Origin: Henckelia pumila
Lineage: Eukaryota; Streptophyta; Magnoliopsida; Lamiales; Gesneriaceae
NCBI RefSeq assembly: GCF_033568475.1
Contig: NC_133122.1
Location: forward strand, 145,342,861 to 145,406,860
Length of the DNA stretch: 64,000 nucleotides
Direction: 5' to 3'
The notes below the pieces were generated by a model. That model made no database searches. It had not been told where the DNA came from and saw only the letters and a list, made by a program, of their open reading frames with translations. Positions 34,022 to 47,231 of the stretch are shown here, piece after piece. The position numbers and the translations under genes were made by a program. Position 1 is the stretch's first letter. Each line of letters starts with the position of its first letter.

Positions 34022-35336
34022 CGAGGCAGATTTACTGTAGGACGAAAGGGTGCCAAGACCCCCCGAAAATTTTGAAATTTTTTATTAGTATATATAAAAT
34101 AAAAGGTGCTAACTTTTCAAATTTAAAAACAAAAATAGTAAGAGGAAAAAAATATAAGGGTGCTAATTAAAGTGAGAATATTTAATAAAAAAAACTAAAA
34201 GGTGGCCTAAAAGAATATCGAACTAGGACCATTTTGATTGAGATTGGTAGGAAACCAATAGGGCGAAGAACGGCAACTGAAAGCTTAGGGAGATAAATAT
34301 TTTATATATATATATGTGAAAACAAAAAATATACTTTTTAACTATCTAACAACTTTTTTTATTTTTTGTTATTTAAAAAATTACCATCATTTATCTAAGA
34401 CAATAAAATATTATTGATTTTTTAATTTCTTAAATTTTTTATTTTAATCAGTTTCAATACACATTTTGCTCAATGTCGCATATTTGAAGTGATTTTAAAG
34501 TTGAGATTTTGGAATTTTTGGTAACTGATAATCTCATTGTTTTTAAACCATGTTTGATAAATTTTCGGTTTTCTTAACATCAAAATTTGGTTCTATTTTT
34601 TCATTTGGTTTCGTAACTTCTTTAATCTATTTTGTTATGTTTTTGTTTTGTTCTATGATGTGTTTTATTTTCTTATATCATATTTATTTTGAATCTTATT
34701 AAATTACTTACAAGTTGTGATAGTTTTTTTTTTAATTGAAAAACTTACTCATCGACTTGGACAAAAAACAAAGTCATGTTCACTTGTGCCTAAAATAAAA
34801 AATTAAAGCTCAATTCATTGGATGAATATCTACATATTACTTTGTTATTGTTGTTATTTTTGCTAATATATAAAATGAAACATCTCTGTGACTTGAGATT
34901 GTGGCTCTCACTTAACATATTTTTATTGGTTATAGATGAAAAAAACCAATTATAAAATATAAAGACAACAAACTCTGGTATGTACAACGATAGATTTTGA
35001 GATATAATCGATAATATCTTTTAAAGAACATTTGACTTTTTTTTTTTGGAAAAAAATTTAATATTAACTTTAGGTATTATGTATATTTATTTTATAAAAA
35101 ATTGTATTCATGTTATTGAAAGTTTTTTTTTTGAATAATTATCTTCGTCATTTTGTATCCAGTATCTTTTAAAGAACATTTGACTTTTTTTTTTGGGAAA
35201 AAATTTAATATTAACTTTAGGTATTATATATATTTATTTTATAAAAAATTGTATTCATGTTATTAAAAGTTTTTTTTTTGAATAATTATCTTCGTCATTT
35301 TGTATCCAGACGTATGGAGTCCTGGATCCGCCCCTG
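34022..35336. mobile_element. Non-autonomous hAT-like element (CAGGGGCGGATCC type)
   Basis: The right end CTGGATCCGCCCCTG is the reverse complement of the common plant terminal motif CAGGGGCGGATCCAG. The left end CGAGGCAGATTTAC is a decayed version. Flanks TTTGGTAT (34014-34021) and CTTGGTAT (35337-35344) match at 7 of 8. 1.3 kb, AT-rich, no transposase frame. Inside is a ~147-bp tandem duplication (35013-35307). Confidence 0.6.
35013..35307. repeat. Direct tandem duplication, ~147-bp unit x2
   Basis: The units run from TATCTTTTAAAGAACATTTG to TCATTTTGTATCCAG and are nearly identical. They lie near the right end of the hAT-like element and look recent. Confidence 0.9.
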
Positions 35337-35526
35337 CTTGGTATGCAAAAAAGGTTAATGAGATCTTACACTAAGAATAATACCCAAATCATGCATCTAA
35401 GGGTTTTTGCAAACTAAAAAATATGAAATTAAAATGTTAATTTATTAGCATAGAAAACGGAGGAAATTGAATATCCATTTTGATGTTGTAACCAATAATT
35501 TCAGGACAACCTCCTGCCACATACAT

Positions 35527-36775
35527 TGGGTGGAAAAAAAATAACGAATTTTTGGTATATCAAATATTTCGGTACGATACGGTAATGATATTGAATTTTT
35601 TTGGTACGATAGCGGTATGAAATTTAAAAATTTTGGTATATATCAATATACAGAAATACCGAAACAATATAAAAAATTTAAATATATAATATTTATAAAT
35701 AATAAATTTTAAAAATATAAGTTTTTTTCGCTATAAAACGATATATAATGATACCGTACCGAAATTTTGATATACCGGTATGCTATTTATATGTAGCAAA
35801 AATTTTGGTACGGTTTCGGTATAAAATTTTCTTATACCATAATTTTCATTACGATATACAATTTTCGATACGATACGGTACAGTCAGTGTTATAAAAAGC
35901 TTGATTAAACCTCGTTTAATCTCGTTTAGCTTGAAACTTCTCCAAAACGTCTCGTTTCGACTAAAAACGATTAAAAAAACGGTCAAACACATGTTGACTA
36001 TATTAAGTGTCATTAAATACGCTTAAGTACAGTTTTTTAAAATATCAAAATTGATTAATAACACGAAAAAAGAACACAAATTATCAAATTTATTAGTAAG
36101 TAATGCTAGCAATGTAAAAAATGTATAATCTTTGATTAGTTAAGTGTAGCAATGATGCGTATATGCAAAACATATTGAACAATATTAATACTAATATTTT
36201 AAATTAGTCTAGTTAAATTGAGTTTGTATTTGATGACAATTGATAAAAAATGAATGATATAATAAATTAAATTAGACTTTGCAAAAAATCAATGCATTCC
36301 AGTTAAATTTATTATATTTAGGCATTATTTACTCCATTAATTTGTGTTAGATATTTAAATATTTAGTTTAAATTAGAAACATTTTTTTACGTTTAAGTTG
36401 TATTAATACCACATACGCTTGCTTACTTTCATGCTTCGGTGCGTTTCGCGTTTTTTAGAACATATAATTGATAATAAATTTATTTTTATTATATTATTTT
36501 TTAGATATGTAGGAAACTATTAATTAATATAATTTTAATACTTTTATGTTATTCAGAACTTGAAATTATTCGTTTAATATTAAATTTATGGTAAGTTTAT
36601 GATTTTATTTATTATTTCAATTAATATAATTAAAATTTTAATAAAAGTTGAAAACGTTTTTTTACGTTTAAACTCGTAGTAATCTCGTTTAAACTTGAAA
36701 AATATGAAACTTAATCTTCACGTTTTGACGCGTTTTGCATTTTTTACAACCTTGGTTACGATATACCACCCCTAC
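35527..36775. mobile_element. hAT-like MITE, 'CGGTAC/CGGTAT' interior, with a nested element
   Basis: Perfect 8-bp duplication ACATACAT (35519-35526 and 36776-36783). Left end TGGGTGGAAAA. The right end reads GTAGGGGTGGTATATCG in reverse complement. The interior repeats CGGTACGATACGG/GGTATA words. A second element (about 35885-36754) sits inside, splitting CGATACGGTA from GGTTACGATA. Confidence 0.75.
35885..36754. mobile_element. Nested MITE, 'CTCGTTT' interior
   Basis: Left end CAGTGTTATAAAAAGCTTG. Right end in reverse complement CAAGGTTGTAAAAAATGC. Both ends are followed by self-similar CTCGTTTAA / TTTACGTTTAAA and CGTTTTGACGCG words. It resembles 48535-49026 (CAATGTTATAATAAGCG). The target duplication is unclear. 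Confidence 0.5.
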
Positions 36776-36989
36776 ACATACATATCTGCCTTTATTTATT
36801 ATTAGATCATAAATTGAAAATTATATATTTATGAAAATTTTCATATTTTTCTCTAGTTTTTGGATAAATTTTTATACTTAAATATAAATGTTTTTTTTCA
36901 TTCATTCTTACTTTTTATTAGGAAAAAATATCGAATAAATCCAAATACATCCCCATCCAGATAGATCTCTCGTCATACTGTAGGCCTCC

Positions 36990-37165
36990 TCTACGTGTCT
37001 ATGACGATCTCATGAATAAATATTCGTAAGACGAGTTAACTCGATCCATATATATAATAAAAATTCATATTCACATAAAAAATAATATTTTTTATGAATT
37101 GGATGGATCAAAAGACTTATTTCATAAATCATAAGATTAATTTGTGAAACACGCTCACAGTGCAG
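36990..37165. repeat. Decayed GAGACGG-type MITE relic
   Basis: ATGACGATCTCATGAATAAAT at one side and GTGAAACACGCTCACAG at the other echo the TGAGACGGTCTC family seen complete at 42110-42598. Much diverged. It lies just upstream of the ALDH promoter. Confidence 0.35.
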
Positions 37166-37430
37166 TTTATGCCGCCCATAGAATATTATCCTTTCTTCAT
37201 GATTGACCCAAATTAGTGAGCTCCACATAAAAGCGCGAATATCTATACTATCACATGAGCACTGCCCATATACTAGCCCACTCTTTTCATAAAAGAATGT
37301 GAGATCCATTGATTTGGGTCACTCAAAGGCCCTACACGCTACCTATAGACAGTAGCATCGACGCTTCCCACGCTCACATGATTTTTTGTATTTTTAATTT
37401 TTAAAATTTAAAGTGGGACCCAGAAGAAAA

Positions 37431-37439
37431 TATATAAAA
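37431..37439 (+). promoter_or_regulatory. Probable TATA box of the ALDH gene
   Basis: TATATAAAA 165 bp upstream of the ALDH start codon. The following ~130 bp is CT-rich, like a plant 5' UTR. Confidence 0.55.
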
Positions 37440-37595
37440 TAGATCCAACTAGAAAAGCCCGTGGGCCTTCCGGGTCGGATAGACTCCTTTAAAAGTGGGC
37501 GTCCTCTCCCCGTGTTTCTCATTTCTCAAGTCAAGCAAATCATCTTCTATTCTCCTCCAGTTTAAGTGGAACAGAACAACAGCAGCAACAAAATA

Positions 37596-40500
37596 ATGAC
37601 GGTGCAAGCCAATGAATTCATGGAGTCTCACGCGAAGATTCCCGAAATCAAATTCACCAAACTTTTCATCAACGGTGAATTCGTCGATGCATTATCAGGT
37701 TTCTCCCCCTTTCTCTCTCTATTTCTATGTCGGTGGATGTGTATTTCCTGTTTTTTTCGTCTTTCTTACTCGTAAAACTGTTCGAATTCATTATATCTTC
37801 ACTCGATTCATATCACGCCGATTAGTTTTGGACGGTTTCAAGCTGAACTTGTAGCTCGCTCTGCTGCAAATTTATGCGTAATTTTTCATTCGGAGCAATT
37901 GATAACAACATGAAGATACGGAACTACGTATTCGTTTCGTTATTATTCTGAAGTTTCGAAAATCTGGTTGTGATGATTTTTTTTCGAATCTTCGCGATTT
38001 GACTTGTTACTTATGGGTGTTAAATCTGGACTCCTTTTCGTTGTTAATGGAATGTTTTTTCACACGAGGAGTTGAGGAAACGTGAAAGTTCGTTCGTTCG
38101 TTCGTTCGTTCCACGTGATAATGCTTTTTTTGCCGTGGTCGTTTTCAGGAGGTTGAATAAATAAATGATCGCCTCGAGGCAGTTTAATTAATACTAAATT
38201 TGAACGACGAATTCAACATAAAATATTGGAATTTTCAATTGGAAAATGATACAAGCTTTGTGTAAAACGGAGTCTGCATAAACCACTATGGAATCGTTCG
38301 CTGTTCATCGAATCTGGTCGGGGGTTAATATAAAATTATATATAATATTGAAATTTTAGTTAATTTAAATGAAACTTGACGAAATGGAGTTTAGATAATT
38401 GATATATTTTTTGTGGGAAAAAATGAAGGTGAAATTATATGTAGTTGTGTGTTGAATGATCAGGAAAGAGATTTGAAAGCATAGACCCGAGAACGGAAGA
38501 AGTGATTGCAAATATTGCTGAAGGGGACAAAGAAGATATCGATTTAGCGGTCAAGGCTGCTCGAGAGGCATTTGATCTTGGTCCATGGCCTCGCTGGCCC
38601 GGACGTGTAAGTCATTTCTATTCACTCCTTTTCCGAATCAATCTATATTTTTAGAGACCTACTCGAAAACACAAGTAACGAGAATTGATTTCGCTATATA
38701 ATATATATTCGGTGATCCGGTTTTAAAAAATATGATGTGAAATTAACGAGCAAGAGAGATTGTGACAATTTATCTTAGTAGACCTATTGTGATATAGATC
38801 ACGGTTCTTTATTTGTTTCAAACATTTTAATTCTGAGTACATTTAGAATAAAAATAATATTTTTTCATTAGTAACCTAAATAAGATACATATCTCATAAA
38901 ATTGAACTGTTAGAGTGTTTTATTTTACAATTTATCGGGTTAATTAAATATTTGACCGTTGGCAAAAAATTTTATTTGACTGAATCAACATATATGTGGA
39001 AGTTATATTAAAATACAAAAAATCCTTATTTTATCGACTTACGGATTAATTTTGTTAGAAATATTTTCAATTTAATCTGACTTACAAAAAGTAATATTTT
39101 TATTTCTCGCTTCAAAAGTATCATTTTTTTTATTTATGTAATAAAAAATATTGTTTAAAATATACTATTTGAATAAAAATTATTATTTTTATGTAAAAAA
39201 ATATTTTTTTTAATATATGTATAGATCGAGTCAATTGTATTATAAATATTAGAGCTTTGCACACACAATGCATGTGTTTATAAAATTATCATATTAAAAA
39301 ATAATTTATGATAAAATTTTTATTTTTTTTAAAATGTTTTTTATAAATCAATTATTTCATGTAGGTAATATATGTGAGGGTTAGTTTTTGAATTTTGAAA
39401 TTAAAATATTTCACACGTGAAGTATGAAATGATAGAAAATTTGTATGAAAATAAATTGAAATTGTTAAGTAGTATATTTATTTATTGAACTGAGTTATTT
39501 TTGAAAGTTCATTTGAAAATACTAAAAGTTAATTACTCTAACATGCTTTTTACTTTATTAATAGTAATAGATAAACAATTGCTCAAAAAGCCTATAGGAA
39601 AAACAAACGTGATATGATTTGGTTAATTATTAGTAACATGTTGCGCATATATTTGCGGCCCACAAGAATAAACAAATTATTTTCGAAGAAAAAGTAATTA
39701 ATTTTTTTTGGAGACACAATAATACGCTTTCTTTTTTAATCATGACAATACATACACAATATAGGTCCAAAATTAATATCAATTTAGAAAGTAAAGCTTG
39801 CCTCCCATTGTTATATATTTATCAACTTATGTAGTTGACTTCTTTGTTGGGTAGCGTCACGGGAGATCAAATTTGACGATTTTGTACTATATGGATCCAA
39901 AAACAATCTACACCTCGAATTGCCCTTGTATACCTACACCTGGCTTTGTCGGATGGTTGAAATCCACAAATTCACTGTTAATTAATTTTACAATATTTCA
40001 TGAAGTTAATAATACTATTATTAAATATTAATACATTTGGAAAACCTTAGTTACAAGTTAATTAAATGAATGTTTTGGTAGAAAATACTGTGATTAAAAA
40101 ATCATTATTTCTTGAAGTTATGAAATTAAAAAAAAGATTGGGATCTAATCTATAACCATATTAACCACAATTCTGTAACATAGTTAAAGTTTTAAATTTT
40201 GATGTAATTAGGTAGTGTAAAAGTTAATTATGTTGTAAATTTTTCTCAAAGAATTTAAGGTATATTTTATAAAATAGATTTGGGATAAAAATACTAGAAT
40301 TTTCTGGTAAATGGAGACGCGTCTGATTTGCATGCTAGGCGCTAGCTCATACTTTTAAGCCCGTCCTTATTTCAAGGTGCCGACATTTCACATAAGATTT
40401 GACTTAGCGTCCATATCTACTAATTATTTTAATTGCAACTTCAATAACTCGTTCGTGGCAAAGTCAATGTTTGCTTTATTTTTTATTAATTTCGATGATT

Positions 40501-43500
40501 TTTTTTATTAATTTTTGATTTAGTTAGTTTTACACGACAGGTCCTCCAATTTCAAATTTTCGTATATTTGAATAAATTTATTTTATGTGATTTTAAATAT
40601 GTTAATGTATACGACCCAGTTTTAATACATCAAGTGATTTTAAAGATGTTTTTCATTTATTTATTTGATTATTATTATTATTTAGATGACAAAGTAAAGA
40701 GGTCTACACATAGGCTGGAGATTTGTCGTCGGTCCCTTACCAGTTCATTGACAAGAAACTTTTTGACATTTAATGGCTCGCAGACAATAACCCAAAGCAA
40801 AATGATCTTTCATGAAATTTAAACTGAATTGCTCTGAATTATTGGACAGCCCAAAAGGTCAACCATCGTCCCAATAAAACAATCTTAATTAGCCATGTTC
40901 AATATAAAAATAATAATAAAGAAGAAATTAGGTCCAGTGGAATGGTCTTGGAAAGATCAGATTTGGGGCAGATTTGACTAAATTGGATCTTGGATTTTTT
41001 AAATATATATATATATATATAGTGTAATTCAGTGTGTAACATTTTGAGTACATGTAGCATTTTTCTTCTCCCAAAAACTATAGATATGGAATCATTAAAT
41101 TAAATATATATATATATATAACCAATCCAATATTAGCTCAAAAAACTTTCACAAGGGGTTATCAGCAAATCCAATATTTCACAGGGGTGATATATACAAT
41201 TTTTTCTTAAATATTTTTGAAATTAAAAATATTTGCAATAGGTCGTTCTTGAAAATTTTAAAAATGAGCTAAGGTTTGAGAGATTTTATTGTGTTCAAAT
41301 TTAAACCAAACAAAAGACACTCAACATAGAACCAAAAATCGGTTTTAAACCCAGAAGAATGAAAGTTATAGCCATTTGTCTTAACTTTTCATAGAATAAA
41401 AAATTGCTCTACTTCGAATTTGTATGAGAGAGATATGCTCGAAATGTGAGACTATATGTAAGCTAGAACACTTTCTTCATTCACTGCGAACCAACAAATT
41501 TGTCGTGGTTTTTCGTCTTCTTATGCTCTGATTCAGACTTCGACTTGTGAATATGATTTGTATGTCAGTGTCTTGTCTTCGTAACCCATACTGAATCATT
41601 TCGTTCTTATAACTAATCTTGGGAAAGATGATTAAAATACAAAACTAGTTTTATGAAGCTGGTTGTTGCTACAATTTCGTCCCGCAGCAAGGACGGAACC
41701 AGAAACTCGAGTAAGGGGGCAGAAAATTTTTTATTGACATGAGATTAATGAAACAAGATATCTTATCTCTTAGGGTGCATTTGGAGCCGTAGATTTGAAA
41801 TCAGTGAATTTCAATTATAGTTTTATTATTTTACAACAAAACAATAAATCAAATCTTAAATCCAAACATTACTTACACATTAGAAATACAAAATATAATG
41901 AATTTCTCATGACATTATTATTGGGTGAACTTGAAATATATATTCTAATTGAAATACTATATAAATGTAATGATGAATATTAAGTTTAGAGTATTATAGC
42001 TTCTTTGAAATTCATGAATTTGAAATCTATCGATGAAAATGTAATCTTATGTTAGTTTATTAATTTCTCAATTATGTAAATGCAACCTTGATGATGATAA
42101 AAATAAGGCAAACATTCTTATGAGACGGTCTCAAGGGTCATTTTTTTGAAACGAATCTCTTATATGAGTTATCAATTAAAAAGTATTACATTTTATGTCA
42201 AAAATATTACTTATTATTATAAATATGACCAGGGTTGACCCATCTCACGAATGAAACCGTCTCACAGGAGTGTTACTCTAAAAATAATAGTAATAAAAGA
42301 TAATTATATTAATCATTCCATAACTATAACTTTACAAACTTAATCAGAATTCCATTAATGTGAATATTGTTAATCCATCTTTTACACATAAATAAATTAA
42401 TTGTTTATTGCTATATAATAAGAGTAACACTCCTGTGAGACGGTCTTATTCGTGAGACGGATCAATCTTATCCATATTTATAATAATAAGTAATACTTTT
42501 AGCATAAATTGTAATATTTTTTAATTGATAACCCATATAAGAGATCCGTCTCATAAAAATGACCCTTGAGACCGTCTCATAGAAGTTTTTGCCAAATAAT
42601 AATTGTGTTGGAACATTTAGATAGTATTTTTTTTTCGAGAATGATAGTATTATTTTTTATTTCTTATAAAATATATAATTATAGACATAATGTAGGTTTA
42701 TAATGTAAATTTCTACTAATAATTACGTGAGACTTAAATTATCTGTTAGTTCATTGATCATTCCCAATATGATTTAATTAATCCTATAAATCTATAACTC
42801 ATGAATGATGTAGTGACTCACTCGAAAATCATCTGCTAATCATAAAATTTATAGCATAATAATCAATAAACAACGAAAAATATCTCGATACAACCAAACA
42901 ACCGATGTAGTACAATCGACCCTTAAAAACCTAAAGTGAAACATTGTTTACACAATCCCATCGAAATAAAGTACGAAAACTAATATCCCCAAATCGAAAC
43001 CTGAAACGAAAATAATGCCAAACCCGGGACTCCTGCAACTCAACGACCGCTACCTTCTGTATACTCATACTTCTGTACTAAGTGTTATTTAAATTTTAAT
43101 TGCATGTTTTAGTATGATTAGTAGGTAATTTCAGAGCGAATCACTCCAAATGAAGTCCTACTGAAGTCCACAATAAAATGTATATATAATAAAATTATAA
43201 TAATATGGGCTAGCTTGGATTTTATTATTAAATATATATGGACATATGTGATATTCACAAACCCTATCCAGTTGAATCTTACAACTAATATTTAGGCTTT
43301 TAGTTGTTGGTCATTTGGATAAGCGACTTGCATATTGTTACTTAATTAAATACGTTGATAAAATTAGGGCTGAGATACCGAACCAAAATACCGAGTTTTC
43401 GGGATACCGTACCGAAATTTTTTCGATATATAAACATTTGTTTGGTATATCGATTTTTTTTGGGTATTTGTACGGTATCAATATGAATTTTTTCCATACC

Positions 43501-46500
43501 AAAATTTTGAAATTTCGATATCGGTATCGATATAAATTTTTTTCATACCAAAATTTTGAAAACGGTATACCGAAAACTCACCCCTAGATAAAATAACAAA
43601 TTTTATAATCATCAAAATCAAGATTGATAACGTTTCTACAACCTAAATAATATTAATATATAATCCAATAAATTAAAATTACAAAATTATTTGTCATCTA
43701 TAAGGATACCATCATAAGCATAACTGTTTGGGAAAATAATTTTTTTTTGGTTGGGTGATTTTTTATTTTGGATTTTGGTTCACTAAGCTTTCAAATTTTT
43801 GTTTTGGAAAATGATTTTTTTGTCCAATAATATGTCTATTTTTTTTTTGTTTTCGTCCATTGACTTTTTAAAGTTTGGTTTTGATACACTAACTTTTAAT
43901 GTTCAGTTATTTTAGTTCAATTGTTAGCATGTCAGCTTGACTATCAGCATTTTTCGGTGCGTCAGCATTTTCCGGCGGCATGTTAGTAGTTGGACCAAAA
44001 TGACCGAAAACTAAAAGTTATTATACAAAAACCAAAATTGAAAAATAAACAAGTTAATTGAAAAAAAAGGAAGAAGTATTTTCCCTTTTTTGTTTTGACA
44101 CCAACTTTGATTTTTTTTTCTTCCTGTCATCTTTCTCACTTTCTATCTTCATTCAATCACTCTATCCCAAAGCCTGTACTCTGTTTTTTTCTCTTGAAGC
44201 CCGTAGGGTTTTTTTGTTATAGTTCGATTTCGAACACACCTTAAACTTGGGATCTAAATATGAGACAGACCATAAATCATGGTCAGTACAATTGGGAAGT
44301 CTTTCTTGCACTTGGCGGGGTCATTGGAAATTTGGAATATGATACTCTTAAATTATAACGCATCTTCCATCCGTTCGAACTTTGAGGCTAGCTGTAGGTT
44401 TGAAAATGTCGTCCCCTCGGCTTGTTTTTATGCTAACGCAAACTGTTTTGAGCTGTTGATATCATGCAGACGTGCAGCTAAATCCAAATCCAAGCTAATA
44501 TCTAATAATGTATTAGACCTGAATACGATTCATGTTTCATATGTGGCAGGAAAGAAGAAAGATAATGCTGAAATTTGCGGACTTGATTGATGAAAATTTG
44601 GAAGAATTAGCGGCCTTGGATACAATCGATGCTGGAAAGTTATACTTCATGAACAAGATACTAGAAATTCCCGGTGCAGCAGAAACAATACGTTACTTTG
44701 CAGGGGCAGCAGACAAAATTCATGGGGAAACATTGAAAATGTCTAGGGAACTACAGGCATATACGCTAAGTGAACCCGTCGGTGTCGTGGGACATATTAT
44801 TCCTTGGAACTTCCCGTCTACTATGTTTGCAATGAAAGTTGGCCCTTCATTAGCTGCTGGTTGCACGATGGTTGTTAAACCCGCTGAACAGACTCCTCTT
44901 TCTGCTCTTTTTTACGCTCATTTAGCAAAGCGCGTAAGCTTCCTTATGAATTATATATTATGATTTAGTATTTATGTGCGTTCTTATATTATATATTTGT
45001 TTTAGGCTTGTTAAATATAATGCTGCAGGCTGGAATTCCAAATGGAGTGCTTAATGTTGTGACAGGATATGGACAAACGGCTGGTGCTGCCATTACCTCT
45101 CACATGGACATTGACATGGTAAAATATTGTTGTATGAATTTTGCAATGCAATATAGAAAAGTATTTCAAATACTAAAAAATTTTCCTATATATCGATCAT
45201 ATATATATATGGCGGGCCTCATCTGTTTGTTTGTTCCTTTGTCCAGGTTAGTTTTACAGGTTCTACAGAAGTAGGACGACTTGTAATGCAGGCGGCTGCG
45301 TCAAGCAATTTGAAGCCTGTTTCACTAGAACTAGGAGGCAAATCACCCTTCATAGTTTTTGATGATGTGGATATTGATAAAGTTGCAGATCTAGCACTCC
45401 AAGGAATTCTATTCAACAAGGCAAAACAAACTTAATTATTTGATTTCTAATATATGATGCAATTTTTCTCATGTTAAACCCTAGTTATCATATGATATGA
45501 ATGTTCCAGGGTGAAATATGTGTGGCTGGCTCCCGCGTTTTCGTTCAACAAGGGATATATGATAAATTTATCACCAAGCTCGCTGAGAAGGCAAAATCAT
45601 GGGTGGTCGGGGACCCTTTTCACCCAAATGTTCGTCAAGGACCTCAGGTATATATGTATTCGATTTCTTAGTAATATAATGATCCGCAAAATTAAAAATG
45701 AAATTTTTTCTAAAAGATAAGAGCAAGGAATCAAGTTTCTGTTACTTTTAGGCAGAAACAATGTACATGACAAGAAAACTGTTGAAACCTGGTATTGAAT
45801 TATGTATACATGGATACTTAGCTGCAGATGCTAATAGGACTTTCAAACTTTCCTTTATAACTATGATTTTAGTATGAAACAATTGAATATTTTTGTCAAT
45901 TACTCTGGGATTTACTTTCTTTAATGTTATTTATAAGGTTGATAAGAAGCAATATGAAAAGATACTTTCATATATTGATATTGGAAAGAAGGAAGGTGCC
46001 ACTTTATTATATGGTGGAAAGCCACATGACAGAAAGGGTTATTACATTGAGCCAACAATTTTCGTAAATGTCACAGTAAGTATTTGATTTTAATCAAGCT
46101 TCTTTTGTTTTGAGTAAGACGTGTGATGCACCATATATTAATTGAATCTATTTGTATAGGACGATATGACTATTGCAAAGGAAGAAATATTTGGGCCCGT
46201 AATGTCAGTTCTCAAGTTCAAGTAAGTTCATTTTTAATATTCTTTTGAGTGGTAATAAACAATTTGATCCCCTAATCTCTTATCACATATTATTATTCAC
46301 AAGTTACCCAGTAGTCAATTGCAGTTTGATTTTCATGTCTAATTAGCTTAACTATTCTTGGCGAAAAGTAATATCAATTTATTTAATTAATTGGTCTAAC
46401 AATCGTCATTCCACTTATAGTGACATAAATCTCTTTCAACGTACAAAAAAGAAACTTATTTATGCACTATTGCCCCAACATCCACATTATCCAATTTTCC

Positions 46501-47231
46501 CCTTGCCAAAAACACAATTATAACCAGTGTCTCCACTACCTATTTCTTATTGAAAATAGTATATATTATACGTGCACATTAAGTCCATGTGTTTATGCAC
46601 CGGCAATATGATAAAAAAAACCTAGGAAAAATCAACATATGATGAGACAATTATCATTGAAGTTGGTTTTATTGTTTTCTCTTAGTAATTATATAAAAAA
46701 AGTTAATTAAGTAGTATTTGCAACCTCTAAAATTAAATAAGTGATTATGAATTTTTTCTTCACAAATTTGTTAAGAAAACTCTATATTAATCACTTATTT
46801 TTAGAGGTTGCAAACGCTACCTTAATATTGAAAGAATTTAGAACTGTGTATGTAAAATGTCCTCAACATGATATTTCATGAGATGTTACATATATTTATT
46901 CATACATGTGTGTGTCTGTGTGTATATTGTAATTATTGGTTCCAACTGGATTTGTAGAAGTGTTGAAGAGGTAATAAAGAGAGCTAATGGTACAAAGTAT
47001 GGATTAGCAGCTGGGATTATGACGGATAACTTGAATATAGCAAACACAGTCTCGAGATCAATCCGAGCCGGTGTCGTTTGGATCAACTGTTATTTCGCTT
47101 TCGACAATGATCTTCCCTACGGGGGCTATAAAATGAGCGGATTTGGAAGAGACTGTGGACTGGAATCTCTTCACAAGTATCTTCAGGTTAAATCCGTTGC
47201 AACTCCTATTTATAATTCGCCATGGCTCTAA
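37596..47231 (+). CDS. Cytosolic aldehyde dehydrogenase, ALDH2C4/REF1-like, 501 aa, nine exons
   Basis: Oxidises aldehydes to acids with NAD(P)+. ALDH2C4/REF1 enzymes convert coniferaldehyde and sinapaldehyde to ferulate and sinapate in phenylpropanoid metabolism. Exons: 37596-37698, 38464-38606, 44550-44933, 45029-45118, 45247-45420, 45510-45647, 45938-46075, 46160-46221 and 46958-47231. The frame is continuous. Catalytic residues fall at textbook positions: N169 (PWNFP), E268 (LELGGK) and C302 (GEIC). The Rossmann motif FTGSTEVG is at 243-250, and the C-terminus ends NSPWL. The N-terminus ([20 protein letters not shown]) has no obvious mitochondrial presequence, supporting a cytosolic place. 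Intron 5 starts with GC instead of GT. Intron 2 is 5.9 kb and full of MITEs. The GTG 30 bp upstream of the ATG is not a start. The exact substrate is inferred. Confidence 0.94.
38089..38112. repeat. GTTC microsatellite in ALDH intron 1
   Basis: Five to six tandem GTTC units in intron 1 of the ALDH gene. Confidence 0.85.
38607..42104. other. First 3.5 kb of ALDH intron 2
   Basis: AT-rich intron DNA with TA microsatellites at about 40996-41020 and 41106-41120. No coding frame or clear element boundary was found. GGACGGAACCAGAAACTCGAG near 41694 may be a decayed transposon end. Confidence 0.5.
42105..42600. mobile_element. Two GAGACGGTCTC-type MITEs in inverted orientation
   Basis: The left arm 42105-42285 (TATGAGACGGTCTCAAGGGTC to GTCTCACAGGAGTGTTACTC) is repeated inverted at 42421-42598. 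They are separated by ~135 bp. The ~180-bp arms could form a long hairpin in the ALDH pre-mRNA. Confidence 0.8.
43365..43586. mobile_element. hAT-like MITE, 'CGGTATACCG' interior
   Basis: Perfect 8-bp duplication GATAAAAT (43357-43364 and 43587-43594). Ends TAGGGCTGAGATACCGAA and (reverse complement) TAGGGGTGAGTTTTCGG. The interior is built of CGATATCGG/GGTATACCG and CATACCAAAATTTTG words. 222 bp, in ALDH intron 2. Confidence 0.85.
43733..44090. mobile_element. Foldback MITE in ALDH intron 2
   Basis: Starts GGGAAAATAATTTTTTTTTGG and ends GGAAGAAGTATTTTCCC. Inner GGTTTTGATACACTAACTTTT pairs with AAAGTTATTATACAAAAACC. Same style as 28664-28977 and 23888-24188. Confidence 0.65.
46710..46823. 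mobile_element. Small MITE in ALDH intron 8
   Basis: GTAGTATTTGCAACCTCTAAA at the left is inverted as TTTAGAGGTTGCAAACGCTAC at the right, flanked by TTAA on both sides. About 110 bp. A fragment of the same element lies at 24843-24907. Confidence 0.7.

Noticed and set aside
44279..44590. 103-codon open frame just before ALDH exon 3
   Set aside because: It runs across the exon 3 acceptor in the wrong frame, has no recognisable domain, and lies within intron 2.
23570..47231. Possible biosynthetic gene cluster (MLP-like ligand binder plus aldehyde dehydrogenase)
   Set aside because: Only one metabolic enzyme is present, a RopGEF separates the two genes, and no synthase, P450 or transferase is visible.
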